A stretch of 33,753 bases of DNA from Desulfobacteraceae bacterium (GCA_022340405.1 JAJDOA010000179.1:1-33753); one strand, 5' to 3'. Counted from the first letter of the stretch, positions 24,948 to 33,610 are shown. Notes: a model not told the origin generated them from the letters alone. Translations and numbers: made by a program.

Positions 24948-26641
24948 TGGAAGACAGAGAGATTTTGGAGGTCGATGTGCTGTTCGTCGGCGCCGGCGTT
25001 GCCTCCCTCAGCGGCGCCCTGCACCTGATGAACCGGATTCACGACCACAATGAAACGGTCGCTTCCGGCGGCGGCAAGCCCCTGGAGGACATCTCCGTCG
25101 CCGTCCTGGAAAAGGGCGCCTACGTGGGGGCCCACAACCTTTCCGGTGCTGTCATGATTCCGGACGCCCTGAAAGCGCTGGTGCCCGACGCCGAGAAGAC
25201 GGCGCCCCTGGAGGCGGAAGTGGCCTCGGAGGACGTGCTCTTTCTCACACGGGACCGGGCCCTGCGATTTCCGATCACGCCGCCCTTTCTGCAAAACCAC
25301 GGCGCCTACGTGATTTCGCTGTCCCGGCTGACCCAATGGCTTGGCGATTTGGCCGAAGAAAGCGGTGTGGACATCTTCCCCGGCTTTGCCGGAACCGAAG
25401 TGCTCTACGAAGGCCGTCGCGTCAAAGGGGTCCGAACCGGGGACAAGGGGGTCGACGAAGAGGGCCGTCCCAAGTCCACCTTCGAGCCGGGCATCGACCT
25501 GCACGCCAAGGTCACGGTTTTCGGGGAGGGCACGCGCGGAAGCCTGGCCAAAACCCTGATCCGAAAACATCGGCTCAATGCGGGTAGAAATGCGGAGACC
25601 TACATTGTGGGGGTAAAAGAGGTGTGGGAGGTCCCCGAGGGCCGCATCGAACCCGGCAAGGTGATGCACACAGCCGGGTATCCGCTCAAGCCGGACACTT
25701 ACGGCGGTGGTTTCGTCTATGGCATGGGCGGCAATCGAGTGACCATCGGCCTGATCGTCGGTCTGGACTACCGGGATCCCGCCATGGACCCGCACCGCGA
25801 ATTCCAGAAATTCAAACTGCATCCCCGCATGGCCGGACTGCTGGCGGGCGGGCGGCTGCTGCAGTACGGCGCCAAGACCGCCCCGGTGGGCGGTTATTTC
25901 GCGATACCCGAGCTGGCGGTGGACGGGGGCCTGCTGGTCGGCGACTCGGCCCACCTGTTCAACAGCCAGAAAATCAAAGGCATCCACACCGCCCAGCATT
26001 CGGGGATGCTGGCGGCGGAAACCATTCTGGAAGCGCTGCTGGCGGACGACTTTTCCCAATCCCGGCTGGCCGGCTACCCATCCCGGCTTTTGGCCGGCGA
26101 CGCGGGCCGGGAACTGTACCGGGCAAGGAATTTTCACCAGGCCTTCCACCGTGGTTTGTACTGGGGCGTCCTGCGGGGCGGCGTGCAATATCTGCTGGGA
26201 GGAAGGGACTGGAACAAGCGGCTGTACACCACTCCGGACAGCGAGTCGCTGGAAGCGATGCATGCGGTCTACGGCACGGCGGATCCGACCGACGAGCAGA
26301 CGGGCGATATTTCCTACGACGGCGAGCTCACCTTCACCCGCGAGGCGGACAACTACTACTCCGGCGTTTCCCACGAGGAAAACCAGCCGTGCCACCTGCA
26401 AGTCCGGGACCGGCAGATCTGCGTGACGACCTGCTGGGAAACCTACCGCAGTCCCTGCACCCGGTTCTGCCCGGCCAAGGTCTACGAAATGCGCCTGGAC
26501 GAGGAGACCCAACAGCGGGAGCTGGTGGTGAACTTCACCAACTGCCTGCACTGCAAGACCTGCGACGTGAAAGACCCCTTCGACAACATCACCTGGGTAC
26601 CGCCGGAAGGGGAAGGGGGGCCGAAATACACGATGGTTTGA
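24947..26641 (+). CDS. Electron-transfer flavoprotein:quinone oxidoreductase (ETF:QO)
   Basis: A 564-residue membrane-surface flavoprotein that would pass electrons from ETF to (mena)quinone. The FAD Rossmann motif is VLFVGAGVASLSGALHL at residues 9-25; EKGAYVGAHNLSGAVM follows, and VGDSAHLFNSQKIKGIHTA is the second FAD contact. The C-terminus carries the family's ferredoxin-like cluster: CVTTCWETYRSPCTRFCP, then NCLHCKTCDVKDPFDNITW. The length matches ETF:QO (about 550-600). It starts inside the stop of the 26-codon ORF, so it belongs to the bam transcript, an arrangement that ties ring reduction to beta-oxidation electron flow. etfB and etfA follow after a 183-base gap. Confidence 0.93.
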   Translation: MEDREILEVDVLFVGAGVASLSGALHLMNRIHDHNETVASGGGKPLEDISVAVLEKGAYVGAHNLSGAVMIPDALKALVPDAEKTAPLEAEVASEDVLFLTRDRALRFPITPPFLQNHGAYVISLSRLTQWLGDLAEESGVDIFPGFAGTEVLYEGRRVKGVRTGDKGVDEEGRPKSTFEPGIDLHAKVTVFGEGTRGSLAKTLIRKHRLNAGRNAETYIVGVKEVWEVPEGRIEPGKVMHTAGYPLKPDTYGGGFVYGMGGNRVTIGLIVGLDYRDPAMDPHREFQKFKLHPRMAGLLAGGRLLQYGAKTAPVGGYFAIPELAVDGGLLVGDSAHLFNSQKIKGIHTAQHSGMLAAETILEALLADDFSQSRLAGYPSRLLAGDAGRELYRARNFHQAFHRGLYWGVLRGGVQYLLGGRDWNKRLYTTPDSESLEAMHAVYGTADPTDEQTGDISYDGELTFTREADNYYSGVSHEENQPCHLQVRDRQICVTTCWETYRSPCTRFCPAKVYEMRLDEETQQRELVVNFTNCLHCKTCDVKDPFDNITWVPPEGEGGPKYTMV

Positions 26642-26663
26642 ACCGGCAGTAGCGAGCGCATTT

Positions 26664-26697
26664 CCCGCCGCTTGCGGCGGGGACTCTTCAATTGAAG
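26664..26697 (+). terminator. Hairpin and palindrome after ETF:QO
   Basis: CCCGCCGC (26664-26671) and GCGGCGGG (26674-26681) give a tight GC stem. The perfect palindrome CTTCAATTGAAG (26686-26697) follows. There is no T-tract, so partial termination or mRNA processing between the bam-ETF:QO part and etfBA is as likely as full termination. Confidence 0.4.
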
Positions 26698-26824
26698 TCG
26701 ATCGAAAAGCCAAAAGAAGCGATCCCGATTTCGATTTCAAGGGAAGGCCTGGCGGCATACATTTTTTCGGGACTCTTTTCCGGCAATCGTCCCCAATACA
26801 CTATACCACCTGGAGGAAGCCAGC

Positions 26825-27613
26825 ATGATGCACATCATCGTTTGTGTCAAAATGGTCATGGATCCGGAGATGCCGTTTTCCGTATTCAAAGTGGACCCGG
26901 AATCCAACAAACCCATTGTACCGGACGGGACGTCTGCGGTGCTCAGCACCTTCGACGAATGCGCTCTGGAGGCGGCCCTGCGCATCAAGGACGGGCAGGA
27001 CTGCAAGATCACGGCGCTCAGTCTGGGGGCGGAGCTGCCCAAATCCCTGCTGCAGAAGCTCTATGCATTGGGGGCGGACGAGGTCATCGGGATCGAGGCC
27101 CCCGAATTCGAACACCTTGACGCCTTCAGCACCGCAAACGCGCTGACGCGGGCGATCGAAAAGATCGGCGACTTCGACCTCGTATTCATGGGCCGCCAAT
27201 CGGCCGACTGGGAGGCCGGACTGGTCTGGGCCGGCGTGGCCGAGGCCCTCCAGTTGCCCAGTGTCTCCCTGGTCCGGGAAGCGACGCCCGGCGACGGCAA
27301 GGTCACCGCAGTGCGGTGCGTTTCCGACGGCATCGAAGCGGTGGAAGCGGACATGCCCGCCCTGCTGACCTTCACCAGCGAGGTGGGGGAGATCCGATTT
27401 TGCTCGCTGAAGGACATGATGAAGGCCAAGAAGAAGAAAATCGTAAAATGGTCGGCGGCGGATATCGGCTTCGAAACCGTTGAGCGGATGCAGCTGAAAA
27501 CGCTCTTTGTGCCGGAGATGCCCGTCGTCGATTGCCAGATCATTGAAGGCGACGACGACGGGGAGAAGGGGCGGCGCCTTGCCCGAGCCCTGGCCGATCA
27601 AGGCCTGCTGTAG
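26825..27613 (+). CDS. etfB: Electron transfer flavoprotein beta subunit
   Basis: A 262-residue EtfB. The N-terminus is MMHIIVCVKMVMDPEMPFSV, with the family's DECALEAALRIKD and LGADEVIGIE regions. The nucleotide-binding signature region reads MGRQSADWEAGLVWAGVAEALQ, a variant of the canonical GKQAIDDD-type motif. VEADMPALLTF and the Lys-rich KAKKKKI close the fold. EtfB with EtfA accepts electrons from acyl-CoA dehydrogenases (for example glutaryl-CoA or cyclohexane-type dehydrogenases) and delivers them to ETF:QO. GGAGGAAG precedes the ATG. The altered motif could mean an unusual nucleotide or donor preference, which is inference. Confidence 0.92.
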   Translation: MMHIIVCVKMVMDPEMPFSVFKVDPESNKPIVPDGTSAVLSTFDECALEAALRIKDGQDCKITALSLGAELPKSLLQKLYALGADEVIGIEAPEFEHLDAFSTANALTRAIEKIGDFDLVFMGRQSADWEAGLVWAGVAEALQLPSVSLVREATPGDGKVTAVRCVSDGIEAVEADMPALLTFTSEVGEIRFCSLKDMMKAKKKKIVKWSAADIGFETVERMQLKTLFVPEMPVVDCQIIEGDDDGEKGRRLARALADQGLL

Positions 27614-27679
27614 AGGCGGATCGAACGGGCGCGACGATACCGAACGCATAACAACCGCAGATCCAAAAAGGGTGAGCCA

Positions 27680-28684
27680 ATGGAAGGATATCAGAATATT
27701 TTGATCGTGGGGGAGTTGGATGACAACGGCGTGAGCGCCACCACAGCCCAGGTTTTGCGCGTCGGCAGGACCCTGGCCGAAGAGACCGGACAGCAGGTCC
27801 ATCTTCTCTTCCTGGGGGGAGAGATGCAGGCGGCTGCGGAAAAAGGATACGCCTACGGGGCCGACAAGGTCTTCATGGCTGCCGATCCGCAACTGGAGAA
27901 CTACACCACCGACAGCTATCTCCAGGTGATGGCTGCATTTGTGGAGGAGATGAAGCCGGCGGTCATTTTGTTTTCCCACAACGAGACGGGTCTGGATCTG
28001 GCCCCCAGGCTGGCCTTTCGCATCCGGTCCGGGGTCACGCTCGATTGTGTGGCATACCGGATGGAAAAGGAGAGCGGGCGGCTGCAGCAGGAGCGACCGG
28101 TTTTCGGAGGCAAGGCGCATGCCAGCTACCAGAGCCCGAACGAGGGTCCTCAGATCTCGACCGTCCGAGAGGGAGCCGTCGAGCCGGCCGACTGTGACGA
28201 AACCCGTACCGGCGAGGTGGCCGGCTTTCCCGTCGTCCTCGACCCCGCCGCCATCCGAACCCGGTTTGTCCGAAAAGAAAAGGACGAAAGCCAGGCACAG
28301 GTCCTCAAACTGGCCACCGCCAACTCCGTGGTCTGCGGAGGCAGGGGGCTTGGTAAAAAAGAGGGCGTGGACCTGCTCGTAGAGACGGCGGAGCTGTTGG
28401 ACGGTGCCATCGCCGGCAGTCGTCCGACCATCGACCAGGGATGGCTGCCGGGTCCGCTGCAGATCGGACAGACGGGCAAGAAGGTCAGCCCCAAACTCTA
28501 CATGGCGGTCGGCATTTCCGGCGCACTTCAGCACATGGCCGGATGCGCCAACGCCAACACGATCGTTTCCATCAACACGGATCCGGAGGCGCCCATTTTC
28601 AAGATGTCCCACATCGGCGTCGTCGGCGATTACAAGGGAGTGCTCGCCGGGTTCAACGAGGAGTTGAAAAAGACCAGAGGCTGA
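27680..28684 (+). CDS. etfA: Electron transfer flavoprotein alpha subunit
   Basis: A 334-residue EtfA, 66 bases after etfB. The N-terminal domain begins ILIVGELDDNGVSATTAQVL. The C-terminal FAD domain has NSVVCGGRGLG near residues 214-224, then GQTGKKVSPKLYMAVGISGA, and the end NADPEAP-like NTDPEAPIFKMSHIGVVGDY typical of the family. It carries the FAD that shuttles between acyl-CoA dehydrogenase and ETF:QO. The gene ends 21 bases from the convergent GntR gene and no terminator is visible in that space. Confidence 0.94.
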   Translation: MEGYQNILIVGELDDNGVSATTAQVLRVGRTLAEETGQQVHLLFLGGEMQAAAEKGYAYGADKVFMAADPQLENYTTDSYLQVMAAFVEEMKPAVILFSHNETGLDLAPRLAFRIRSGVTLDCVAYRMEKESGRLQQERPVFGGKAHASYQSPNEGPQISTVREGAVEPADCDETRTGEVAGFPVVLDPAAIRTRFVRKEKDESQAQVLKLATANSVVCGGRGLGKKEGVDLLVETAELLDGAIAGSRPTIDQGWLPGPLQIGQTGKKVSPKLYMAVGISGALQHMAGCANANTIVSINTDPEAPIFKMSHIGVVGDYKGVLAGFNEELKKTRG

Positions 28685-28705
28685 GGAGTGGATTCTGCCC
28701 GCAGC

Positions 28706-29419
28706 TTACTCTTTTTTCCGCGGAATGTTGCGCCAGACATGCTCGAACATCCGGCGGGAGGCGCTGTGGGCGGCTTCGGGCTCGCGGGCGGCGACGGCGT
28801 CCAGGATGGCGCGGTGGAAGGGCAGCGACTCCCGCTGGATCCGGATGTCCCGCGTGTCCAGCGAGCGGGCCTGCAGCACGGCGTGGCGCATGGCGAATCC
28901 GATGCGGGCGAGCAGGTCGTTGCGGCAGGCCTCCAGAATGGCGGTGTGGAAGGCCATGTCGATCTGTACATAGGCTTCGTAGTCGTAGCGGGATCGGCCC
29001 AGCGCCTCCTCCATTTTTTCGAAAGCGGCTTCGATTTTCTCGACGTCCCCGGGCGAGGCCCGTTCGGCGGCAAACCGCGCCGCCTCGGACTCGATGATGG
29101 CCCGCACCTCCGTGACGTCCTGCAGGAATTCGAACCGGTTTCCCACCTTCAGCTTCCACAGCAGCAAATCCGGATCGAACAGGTTCCATCGGCTCCGCGC
29201 CGTGACGCGGGTCCCGGTTTTCGGGCCCAGCTCGATCAATCCCTTCTGCACCAGGACCTTGGTGGCTTCCCGCAGAACCCCGCGGCTGACCTCCATCTCC
29301 CGGCACAGCGCCTCCTCGTTGGGCAGAGTGTCGCCGGGCCGGTACTCCCCCCGGAGAATCCGCACAGCCAGGTCCTCCACTACGTATTCGTAGAGCTTGC
29401 GGCGCCGATGTCGCTGCAT
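28706..29419 (-). CDS. GntR/FadR-type (FCD domain) transcriptional regulator
   Basis: A 237-residue regulator. The N-terminal GntR winged helix covers residues 8-75 (RILRGEYRPGDTLPNEEALC, then VSRGVLREATKVLVQKGLIE). The C-terminal FCD domain covers about residues 95-230, with helices such as RAIIESEAARFAAE and the metal-type His set seen in DIAFH-like DMAFHTAILEAC and FHRAILDAVAARE. FCD regulators usually sense organic acids or CoA esters. It converges on etfA and diverges from the aminotransferase gene, so it could control either; the palindrome between it and the aminotransferase is a candidate operator. Ligand unknown. Confidence 0.92.
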   Translation of the reverse strand: MQRHRRRKLYEYVVEDLAVRILRGEYRPGDTLPNEEALCREMEVSRGVLREATKVLVQKGLIELGPKTGTRVTARSRWNLFDPDLLLWKLKVGNRFEFLQDVTEVRAIIESEAARFAAERASPGDVEKIEAAFEKMEEALGRSRYDYEAYVQIDMAFHTAILEACRNDLLARIGFAMRHAVLQARSLDTRDIRIQRESLPFHRAILDAVAAREPEAAHSASRRMFEHVWRNIPRKKE

Positions 29420-29501
29420 CCTTTTTCCTCTTCCGTCCGCCGCGCCTTTCCCGGCGATGGAACCATTGACAGGCTCGCCATTACCTGATAGCGGACAATT
29501 G

Positions 29502-29514
29502 TATAATCATTATA
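29502..29514. promoter_or_regulatory. TATAATCATTATA palindrome between gntR and aminotransferase genes
   Basis: A perfect 6-1-6 palindrome, with TTG before and TGAA after it. It contains TATAAT on the plus strand and, from the other side, TATAAT on the minus strand, so it may be the -10 of divergent promoters and a GntR-type operator together. No strong -35 is found at the standard distance. Confidence 0.4.
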
Positions 29515-29617
29515 TGAATAGAGGATATCATAGCCGCTTCAGGCTGCCGAGGCAAGCGCATTCTCGAAGAAGGGCCGTTCCAGGAACCGTTCCCCGATGG
29601 GAAGAGAGGTGGAGGCA

Positions 29618-30817
29618 ATGGACCAGACAGAATACATTCGATTGGAAGAAATTTACGGCGCCAACAACTACAAGCCGCTGGACGCGGTGCTTCAGCGAGG
29701 GGAGGGGGTCTGGGTATGGGATGTGGAAGGGAATCGCTATCTGGACTGCCTTTCCGCCTATTCGGCCGTCAACCAGGGGCACTGCCATCCCAGGATCCTG
29801 GAAACCATCATCGAACAGGCGAGGAAGTTGACGCTGACTTCCCGGGCCTTCCGCAACGATCAGCTCGGTGCTTTTTACCGGGAGCTGTGCGATCTGACAC
29901 ACTCCCACAAGGTGCTGCCCATGAACAGCGGGGCCGAGGCGGTGGAAACGGTGATCAAAACCGTTCGAAAGTGGGGGTACACCGTCAAGGGTGTGCCCGA
30001 GGACCAGGCTGAAATCGTCGTCTGCGCCAACAATTTTCACGGCAGAACCATCACCATCGTGGGCTTCAGCACGGACGAGGGATCCCGCAGGGGATTCGGC
30101 CCGTTCACACCTGGCTTCAAGATCATTCCCTTCGGAGATCCGTCTGCGTTGGAGGCCGCGGTCACTCCCAACACGGTCGGATTCCTGGTGGAGCCCATAC
30201 AGGGCGAGGCGGGGGTCATCATCCCGCCGGAGGGGTACCTGCTGGAGGTCAAGGCCATCTGCGAGCGGAACGACATCGTTTTGATTCTGGACGAAATCCA
30301 GACCGGGCTGGGGCGCACCGGCAAACTGCTGGCCGAGGAGCACGACGGGATCGAAGCCGATCTGACCCTCATTGGAAAGGCCCTTTCCGGCGGCTTTTAT
30401 CCGGTATCGGCCGTCCTTTCCAACACCGAGGTGCTGGGCGTGCTTCAGCCCGGAGAGCACGGCAGCACCTTCGGCGGCAACCCGCTGGCCTGTGCGGTGG
30501 CTCGGACGGCCTTGCGCGTTCTCGTAGAGGAGGGAATGATCGGAAACGCAGAGTGCATGGGCGCCTATTTTCTGAAGGGGCTGCAGCAGATCCGGAATGA
30601 CAAGGTCAAGGAGGTCCGCGGCCGTGGCCTCCTGATCGGGATGGAGTTTTTCCCGGAGGTGGGCGGGGCGCGTCCCTACTGCAAGAAACTCATGAAAAGG
30701 GGCCTGCTGTGCAAGGAGACGCACGACAACATCATCCGCTTCGCTCCTCCGCTGGTGATCGACCAGGAAACCGTGGACTGGGCGCTGGAGCGCATCGAGG
30801 CGGTGCTGCAGGAATGA
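29618..30817 (+). CDS. rocD: Ornithine aminotransferase (PLP class III)
   Basis: A 399-residue class III aminotransferase converting ornithine and 2-oxoglutarate to glutamate semialdehyde and glutamate. Visible features: [20 protein letters not shown] at the start and [20 protein letters not shown] as in ornithine aminotransferase, then [29 protein letters not shown] with the PLP Asp, and [16 protein letters not shown] with Lys254 as the Schiff-base residue. [17 protein letters not shown] completes the PLP site. The ATG at 29618 is preferred over 29597 because GAGGTGGAGG lies just upstream. Cytoplasmic, single-gene unit. It has no obvious link to the aromatic genes, so its context is mixed. 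Confidence 0.93.
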   Translation: MDQTEYIRLEEIYGANNYKPLDAVLQRGEGVWVWDVEGNRYLDCLSAYSAVNQGHCHPRILETIIEQARKLTLTSRAFRNDQLGAFYRELCDLTHSHKVLPMNSGAEAVETVIKTVRKWGYTVKGVPEDQAEIVVCANNFHGRTITIVGFSTDEGSRRGFGPFTPGFKIIPFGDPSALEAAVTPNTVGFLVEPIQGEAGVIIPPEGYLLEVKAICERNDIVLILDEIQTGLGRTGKLLAEEHDGIEADLTLIGKALSGGFYPVSAVLSNTEVLGVLQPGEHGSTFGGNPLACAVARTALRVLVEEGMIGNAECMGAYFLKGLQQIRNDKVKEVRGRGLLIGMEFFPEVGGARPYCKKLMKRGLLCKETHDNIIRFAPPLVIDQETVDWALERIEAVLQE

Positions 30818-30908
30818 GATCTGCAGAGGCTGTCGCCAGCATATGGAATTCCGCTTCGCAACGACAGGCTGCGGGGAATGCGCCCGCTGTTGCCGGTTCC
30901 AATGGTGC

Positions 30909-30931
30909 GAAAAGCTAGAAAAAGGCTTTTC
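30909..30931 (+). terminator. Weak hairpin downstream of the aminotransferase gene
   Basis: GAAAAGC (30909-30915) and GCTTTTC (30925-30931) with a 9-base loop, between the convergent aminotransferase and GNAT genes. The stem is AT-rich and the T-run is inside the stem, so support is weak. Confidence 0.3.
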
Positions 30932-30963
30932 CTATCGGAACATGCTTCTGGAAAATGCGAAAA

Positions 30964-31413
30964 TCACTCCATCACCTTGCGCAGGTTGATGAAGTTGCTG
31001 CGGTTGAACCCGAGGTTTTTGAAGAAGGACAGCAGGTCTGTGGAGTCCCACCGAACGGAGGTGTACACGTTGCGGATGCCTCGCTCCCGGTAGATGTCCA
31101 TAATTTCGGTTGCGAGGCGGTTTCCGATCCCCTCGCCCATGTGGGCGGGGTTGACGCCCAGAGTGGCGATCCATGCACTTTTTTCGATTCCGAATCCCAG
31201 CGTAAGGATATAGCTGATCATGAACCCTACCACTCGCCCGTCGATCTCGGCGACCAGGCACGCCTCTTCTTCGTTCTGGGCGTGCTGCCGTATCAGGCGC
31301 TTGAAATCGGTCCGGGCCGTTTTTTGGGTGATGGCGGAATAAATTTTGGCGATCTCGTCCGCATCCTCGATGCGCAGGGGGCGGATCGTCGCGGGTGTTT
31401 CGGGCGCGTTCAT
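30964..31413 (-). CDS. GNAT-family N-acetyltransferase
   Basis: A 149-residue GNAT fold from the ATG at 31413, with GGGGTGA upstream. It begins ATIRPLRIEDADEIAKIYSA; the acetyl-CoA loop is LGVNPAHMGEGIGNRLATEI (the Q/R-x-x-G-x-G/A loop, with GEGIGN), and the end has NVYTSVRWDSTDLLSFFKNL with the usual LGF. Its acceptor (amino acid, polyamine, peptide or small molecule) cannot be told from sequence. A longer open frame upstream runs into the next gene and is not used. It is 20 bases after the DUF2080-like gene in the same direction, so they are probably one unit. Confidence 0.88.
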   Translation of the reverse strand: MNAPETPATIRPLRIEDADEIAKIYSAITQKTARTDFKRLIRQHAQNEEEACLVAEIDGRVVGFMISYILTLGFGIEKSAWIATLGVNPAHMGEGIGNRLATEIMDIYRERGIRNVYTSVRWDSTDLLSFFKNLGFNRSNFINLRKVME

Positions 31414-31433
31414 CGTTTCACCCCTCATTCCAT

Positions 31434-31637
31434 TCAGTCGATTCGGATGATCTTGACATGGTGACCCACCCAGGTAGGCGGAAGGTACACCCGGCCGCTG
31501 TTGCCGCTGAGCTTCACCCGCTTTTCGATCATTTCTTCGCCCCACACTTCGAATTTGACTTTGGTGGGATAGTCTTGGGCGGCGGTTTCCTCGTCCTTTG
31601 TAGGGGTATCGGTCTCTTTCTTCTTCTTGTCAGCCAC
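31434..31637 (-). CDS. Small DUF2080-like protein
   Basis: About 67 residues from a GTG at 31637 (start uncertain, weak GAGG upstream; an ORF to 31724 is also open). The N-terminus is very charged (ADKKKKETDTPTKDEE) and the C-terminus reads KRVKLSGNSGRVYLPPTWVG, then HHVKIIRID. The SGNSGRVYLPPTWVG strand pair resembles DUF2080, a small AbrB-like or transposon-associated family described mostly from archaea. No transposase is near. A DNA-binding or antitoxin-like role is possible but unproven. Confidence 0.55.
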   Translation of the reverse strand: MADKKKKETDTPTKDEETAAQDYPTKVKFEVWGEEMIEKRVKLSGNSGRVYLPPTWVGHHVKIIRID

Positions 31638-31805
31638 GTTGGGGCCTCGTTTTGATTCGCTGTTTTGGAAAGGACGGGCATAACCTTCTGGAAGTCTTGG
31701 AAAACACTCCATGACCCTTACCATCCCCCATCGGTAGGGGTCAAGTCATTTTTTAGCTGTGATTTAGCTGTACTGTAGCCAAACAAAACATCCGCTTCTC
31801 CCGCA

Positions 31806-31837
31806 GAAAAAAAGGGCGGAAGAAGCTTCCGCCCTTT
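31806..31837 (-). terminator. Intrinsic terminator of the sodium-pump decarboxylase operon
   Basis: AAAGGGCGGAAG (31811-31822) and CTTCCGCCCTTT (31826-31837) form a perfect 12-bp stem with an AAG loop. On the minus strand it is followed by a T-run. It lies 28 bases after the beta-subunit stop. Confidence 0.9.
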
Positions 31838-31865
31838 GGAATCGCCGTTCGGCTCTTGGGTAGGA

Positions 31866-32993
31866 TTACCGAAGCATGAAGCTCCAGAGGATGCCGGCGC
31901 AGGTGGCCGATCCGATCACCCCCGACGCGTTGCAGGCCATGGCGTGCATGAGAAGGTAGTTGTTCGGATCCGATTTGAGACCCATGACATGGACCTCCCG
32001 CGCTGACCCCGGCACGGCCGATACGCCGGCAGCGCCCAGCAGCGGGTTGATCTTCTTGCGCAGAAACAGGTTCATGATCTTGCCGAAGATCACACCCGAT
32101 GCCGTGGCAACGCTGAAGGCCACCGCACCCAGAACGAAGATGCCCACCGATTTGGCGGTCAGGAACACGTCGGCCTGCGTGCTGGCGCCCACGGTGAAGC
32201 CGAGGAAAATGGTCGCCGTATCGATGATGGCCGTTCGGGCCGTTACCGCCAGGCGGTCGACCACGCCGCACTCCTTGAGAAAGTTTCCGAAAAACAGGGG
32301 TCCCAGCAGCGGAATGGAGGCCGGTGCCAGAAAGCAGCACAGCAGCAGGGACACGATGGGAAACAGGATGCGCTCCCTCTGGGAAGGATCCCGGATGTCG
32401 GGCATGACGATCTTTCGCTCCTTCTCCGTCGTCAGCAACCGCATGATCGGAGGCTGAATCACCGGGATCAGGGCCATGTACGAGTAGGCGGCGATGGCGA
32501 TGGGACCGATGAGGTGCGGTGCCAGCTTGGCGGTCAAGAAGATGGAGGTCGGGCCGTCGGCACCGCCGATGATGGCGATGGAGGCCGCCTCCTTGGGAAG
32601 AAAGCCGAAGTACAGCGCACCCAGCAGCGTGGTGAAGATCCCCATCTGGGCGGCCGCTCCCAGCAGCATCAGCTTCGGGTTGCCCAGCAGGTTGGAAAAG
32701 TCGGTCATGGCGCCGAGACCGAGAAAGACGATGGAAGGATACAGCCCGGTGGTCACCCCGAAATACAGGTAGTGGAGCACGCTGTTGGGTTCGTAGATGC
32801 CCAGTCCGAATCCCTTGAAAAAGGGGATGTTCCCCACCAGGATGCCGAAGCCGATGGGCACCAGCAGCAGCGGCTCGTAGTTTTTGGCCGTGGCCAGGTA
32901 CACGAATAAGCAGCCCACCACGATCATGACCACGTGGCGGTAGTCCGCGATAAAATATCCCGTATTCGATATGAATGAGTAGACCAGTTCCAT
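31866..32993 (-). CDS. Na+-translocating decarboxylase beta subunit (OadB/GcdB/MmdB family)
   Basis: A 375-residue polytopic membrane protein forming the carboxybiotin decarboxylase and Na+ channel. It has about nine hydrophobic segments and the hallmark IGGADGPTSIF (Asp near residue 146), whose Asp binds Na+ in the family, as well as GNIPFFKGF and LGLGAMTDFSNLL. The end ASGVIGSATCAGIL is also typical. Oxaloacetate, glutaconyl-CoA and methylmalonyl-CoA decarboxylases share this subunit, so the substrate depends on the alpha subunit outside the window. It follows the gamma-like gene by 18 bases. Confidence 0.94.
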   Translation of the reverse strand: MELVYSFISNTGYFIADYRHVVMIVVGCLFVYLATAKNYEPLLLVPIGFGILVGNIPFFKGFGLGIYEPNSVLHYLYFGVTTGLYPSIVFLGLGAMTDFSNLLGNPKLMLLGAAAQMGIFTTLLGALYFGFLPKEAASIAIIGGADGPTSIFLTAKLAPHLIGPIAIAAYSYMALIPVIQPPIMRLLTTEKERKIVMPDIRDPSQRERILFPIVSLLLCCFLAPASIPLLGPLFFGNFLKECGVVDRLAVTARTAIIDTATIFLGFTVGASTQADVFLTAKSVGIFVLGAVAFSVATASGVIFGKIMNLFLRKKINPLLGAAGVSAVPGSAREVHVMGLKSDPNNYLLMHAMACNASGVIGSATCAGILWSFMLR

Positions 32994-33011
32994 GGATGAT
33001 CCTTTTCTCGG

Positions 33012-33446
33012 CTATGCCTCGTTTTCTTCGAGGTTCCAGCGGAAGGTTCCGTCGCCCTGGGGCAGCAGAATGCGGGCGTCCCGCATGCAGGAGATCGTCA
33101 GGTGCGGATGGGGAAAGTCGTTTTCGTTGGCGAGCCGGTGCAGGGCCGCCAGTTCGAAGCTCTCCCCGAGGGGCTCCACCAGCGGCTGGTACAGGTGCGC
33201 GACCTCCCGGATGTCTTCCAGGGAGTGGCAGTGCGGGTCCGCGCCGGGAGGCGGACCGGGCGCCTCGGCGGCCGGCTTCTCCGCCGCCGGCTTGGCATCT
33301 GCAGGGCGGCCCTCCAGGCGGATGAACAAACGGCCGATCAGGGAGATGACGAGGGAGAGCGCCGCCAATCCGCAAAAAACGATGCCGGCTCCAGTAACGG
33401 CCATGACCCAACCGTTGTTTGCCGCGATATTTTCGAAACCGTTCAA
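33012..33446 (-). CDS. Na+ decarboxylase gamma-like (OadG-type) subunit
   Basis: A 144-residue protein with one N-terminal membrane helix (VMAVTGAGIVFCGLAALSLV, residues 14-33), then a Pro/Ala-rich linker (PADAKPAAEKPAAEAPGPPP), then a soluble C-terminal region rich in His (DPHCHSLEDI, FPHPHL). OadG subunits anchor the complex and often carry a metal-binding tail, consistent with this His-rich part. Its position directly before the beta subunit and after the biotin carrier supports the call more than sequence similarity does. Confidence 0.75.
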   Translation of the reverse strand: MNGFENIAANNGWVMAVTGAGIVFCGLAALSLVISLIGRLFIRLEGRPADAKPAAEKPAAEAPGPPPGADPHCHSLEDIREVAHLYQPLVEPLGESFELAALHRLANENDFPHPHLTISCMRDARILLPQGDGTFRWNLEENEA

Positions 33447-33548
33447 AGCGATGCTCCTCTTTGCATGGGTTCACATCCCATTATTGTCATACCAACGGAT
33501 GAAAAAAGCAATCCCCTGCTCTGTCTGACCGGGCTTTCGCACCGGATG

Positions 33549-33609
33549 TCCGATGTCGGAAAAGTGAAGGATCCCGTCCGACATCGGATCCCCGATCTCG
33601 GATATCGGG
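33549..33609. repeat. Nested palindromes between biotin-carrier and gamma-subunit genes
   Basis: TCCGATGTCGGA (33549-33560) and TCCGACATCGGA (33577-33588) form a 12-bp inverted repeat; each arm is itself nearly palindromic. A second stem, CCCGAT (33591-33596) and ATCGGG (33604-33609), follows. It may lower expression downstream of the biotin-carrier gene or bind a protein. Confidence 0.6.
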
Positions 33610-33610
33610 T

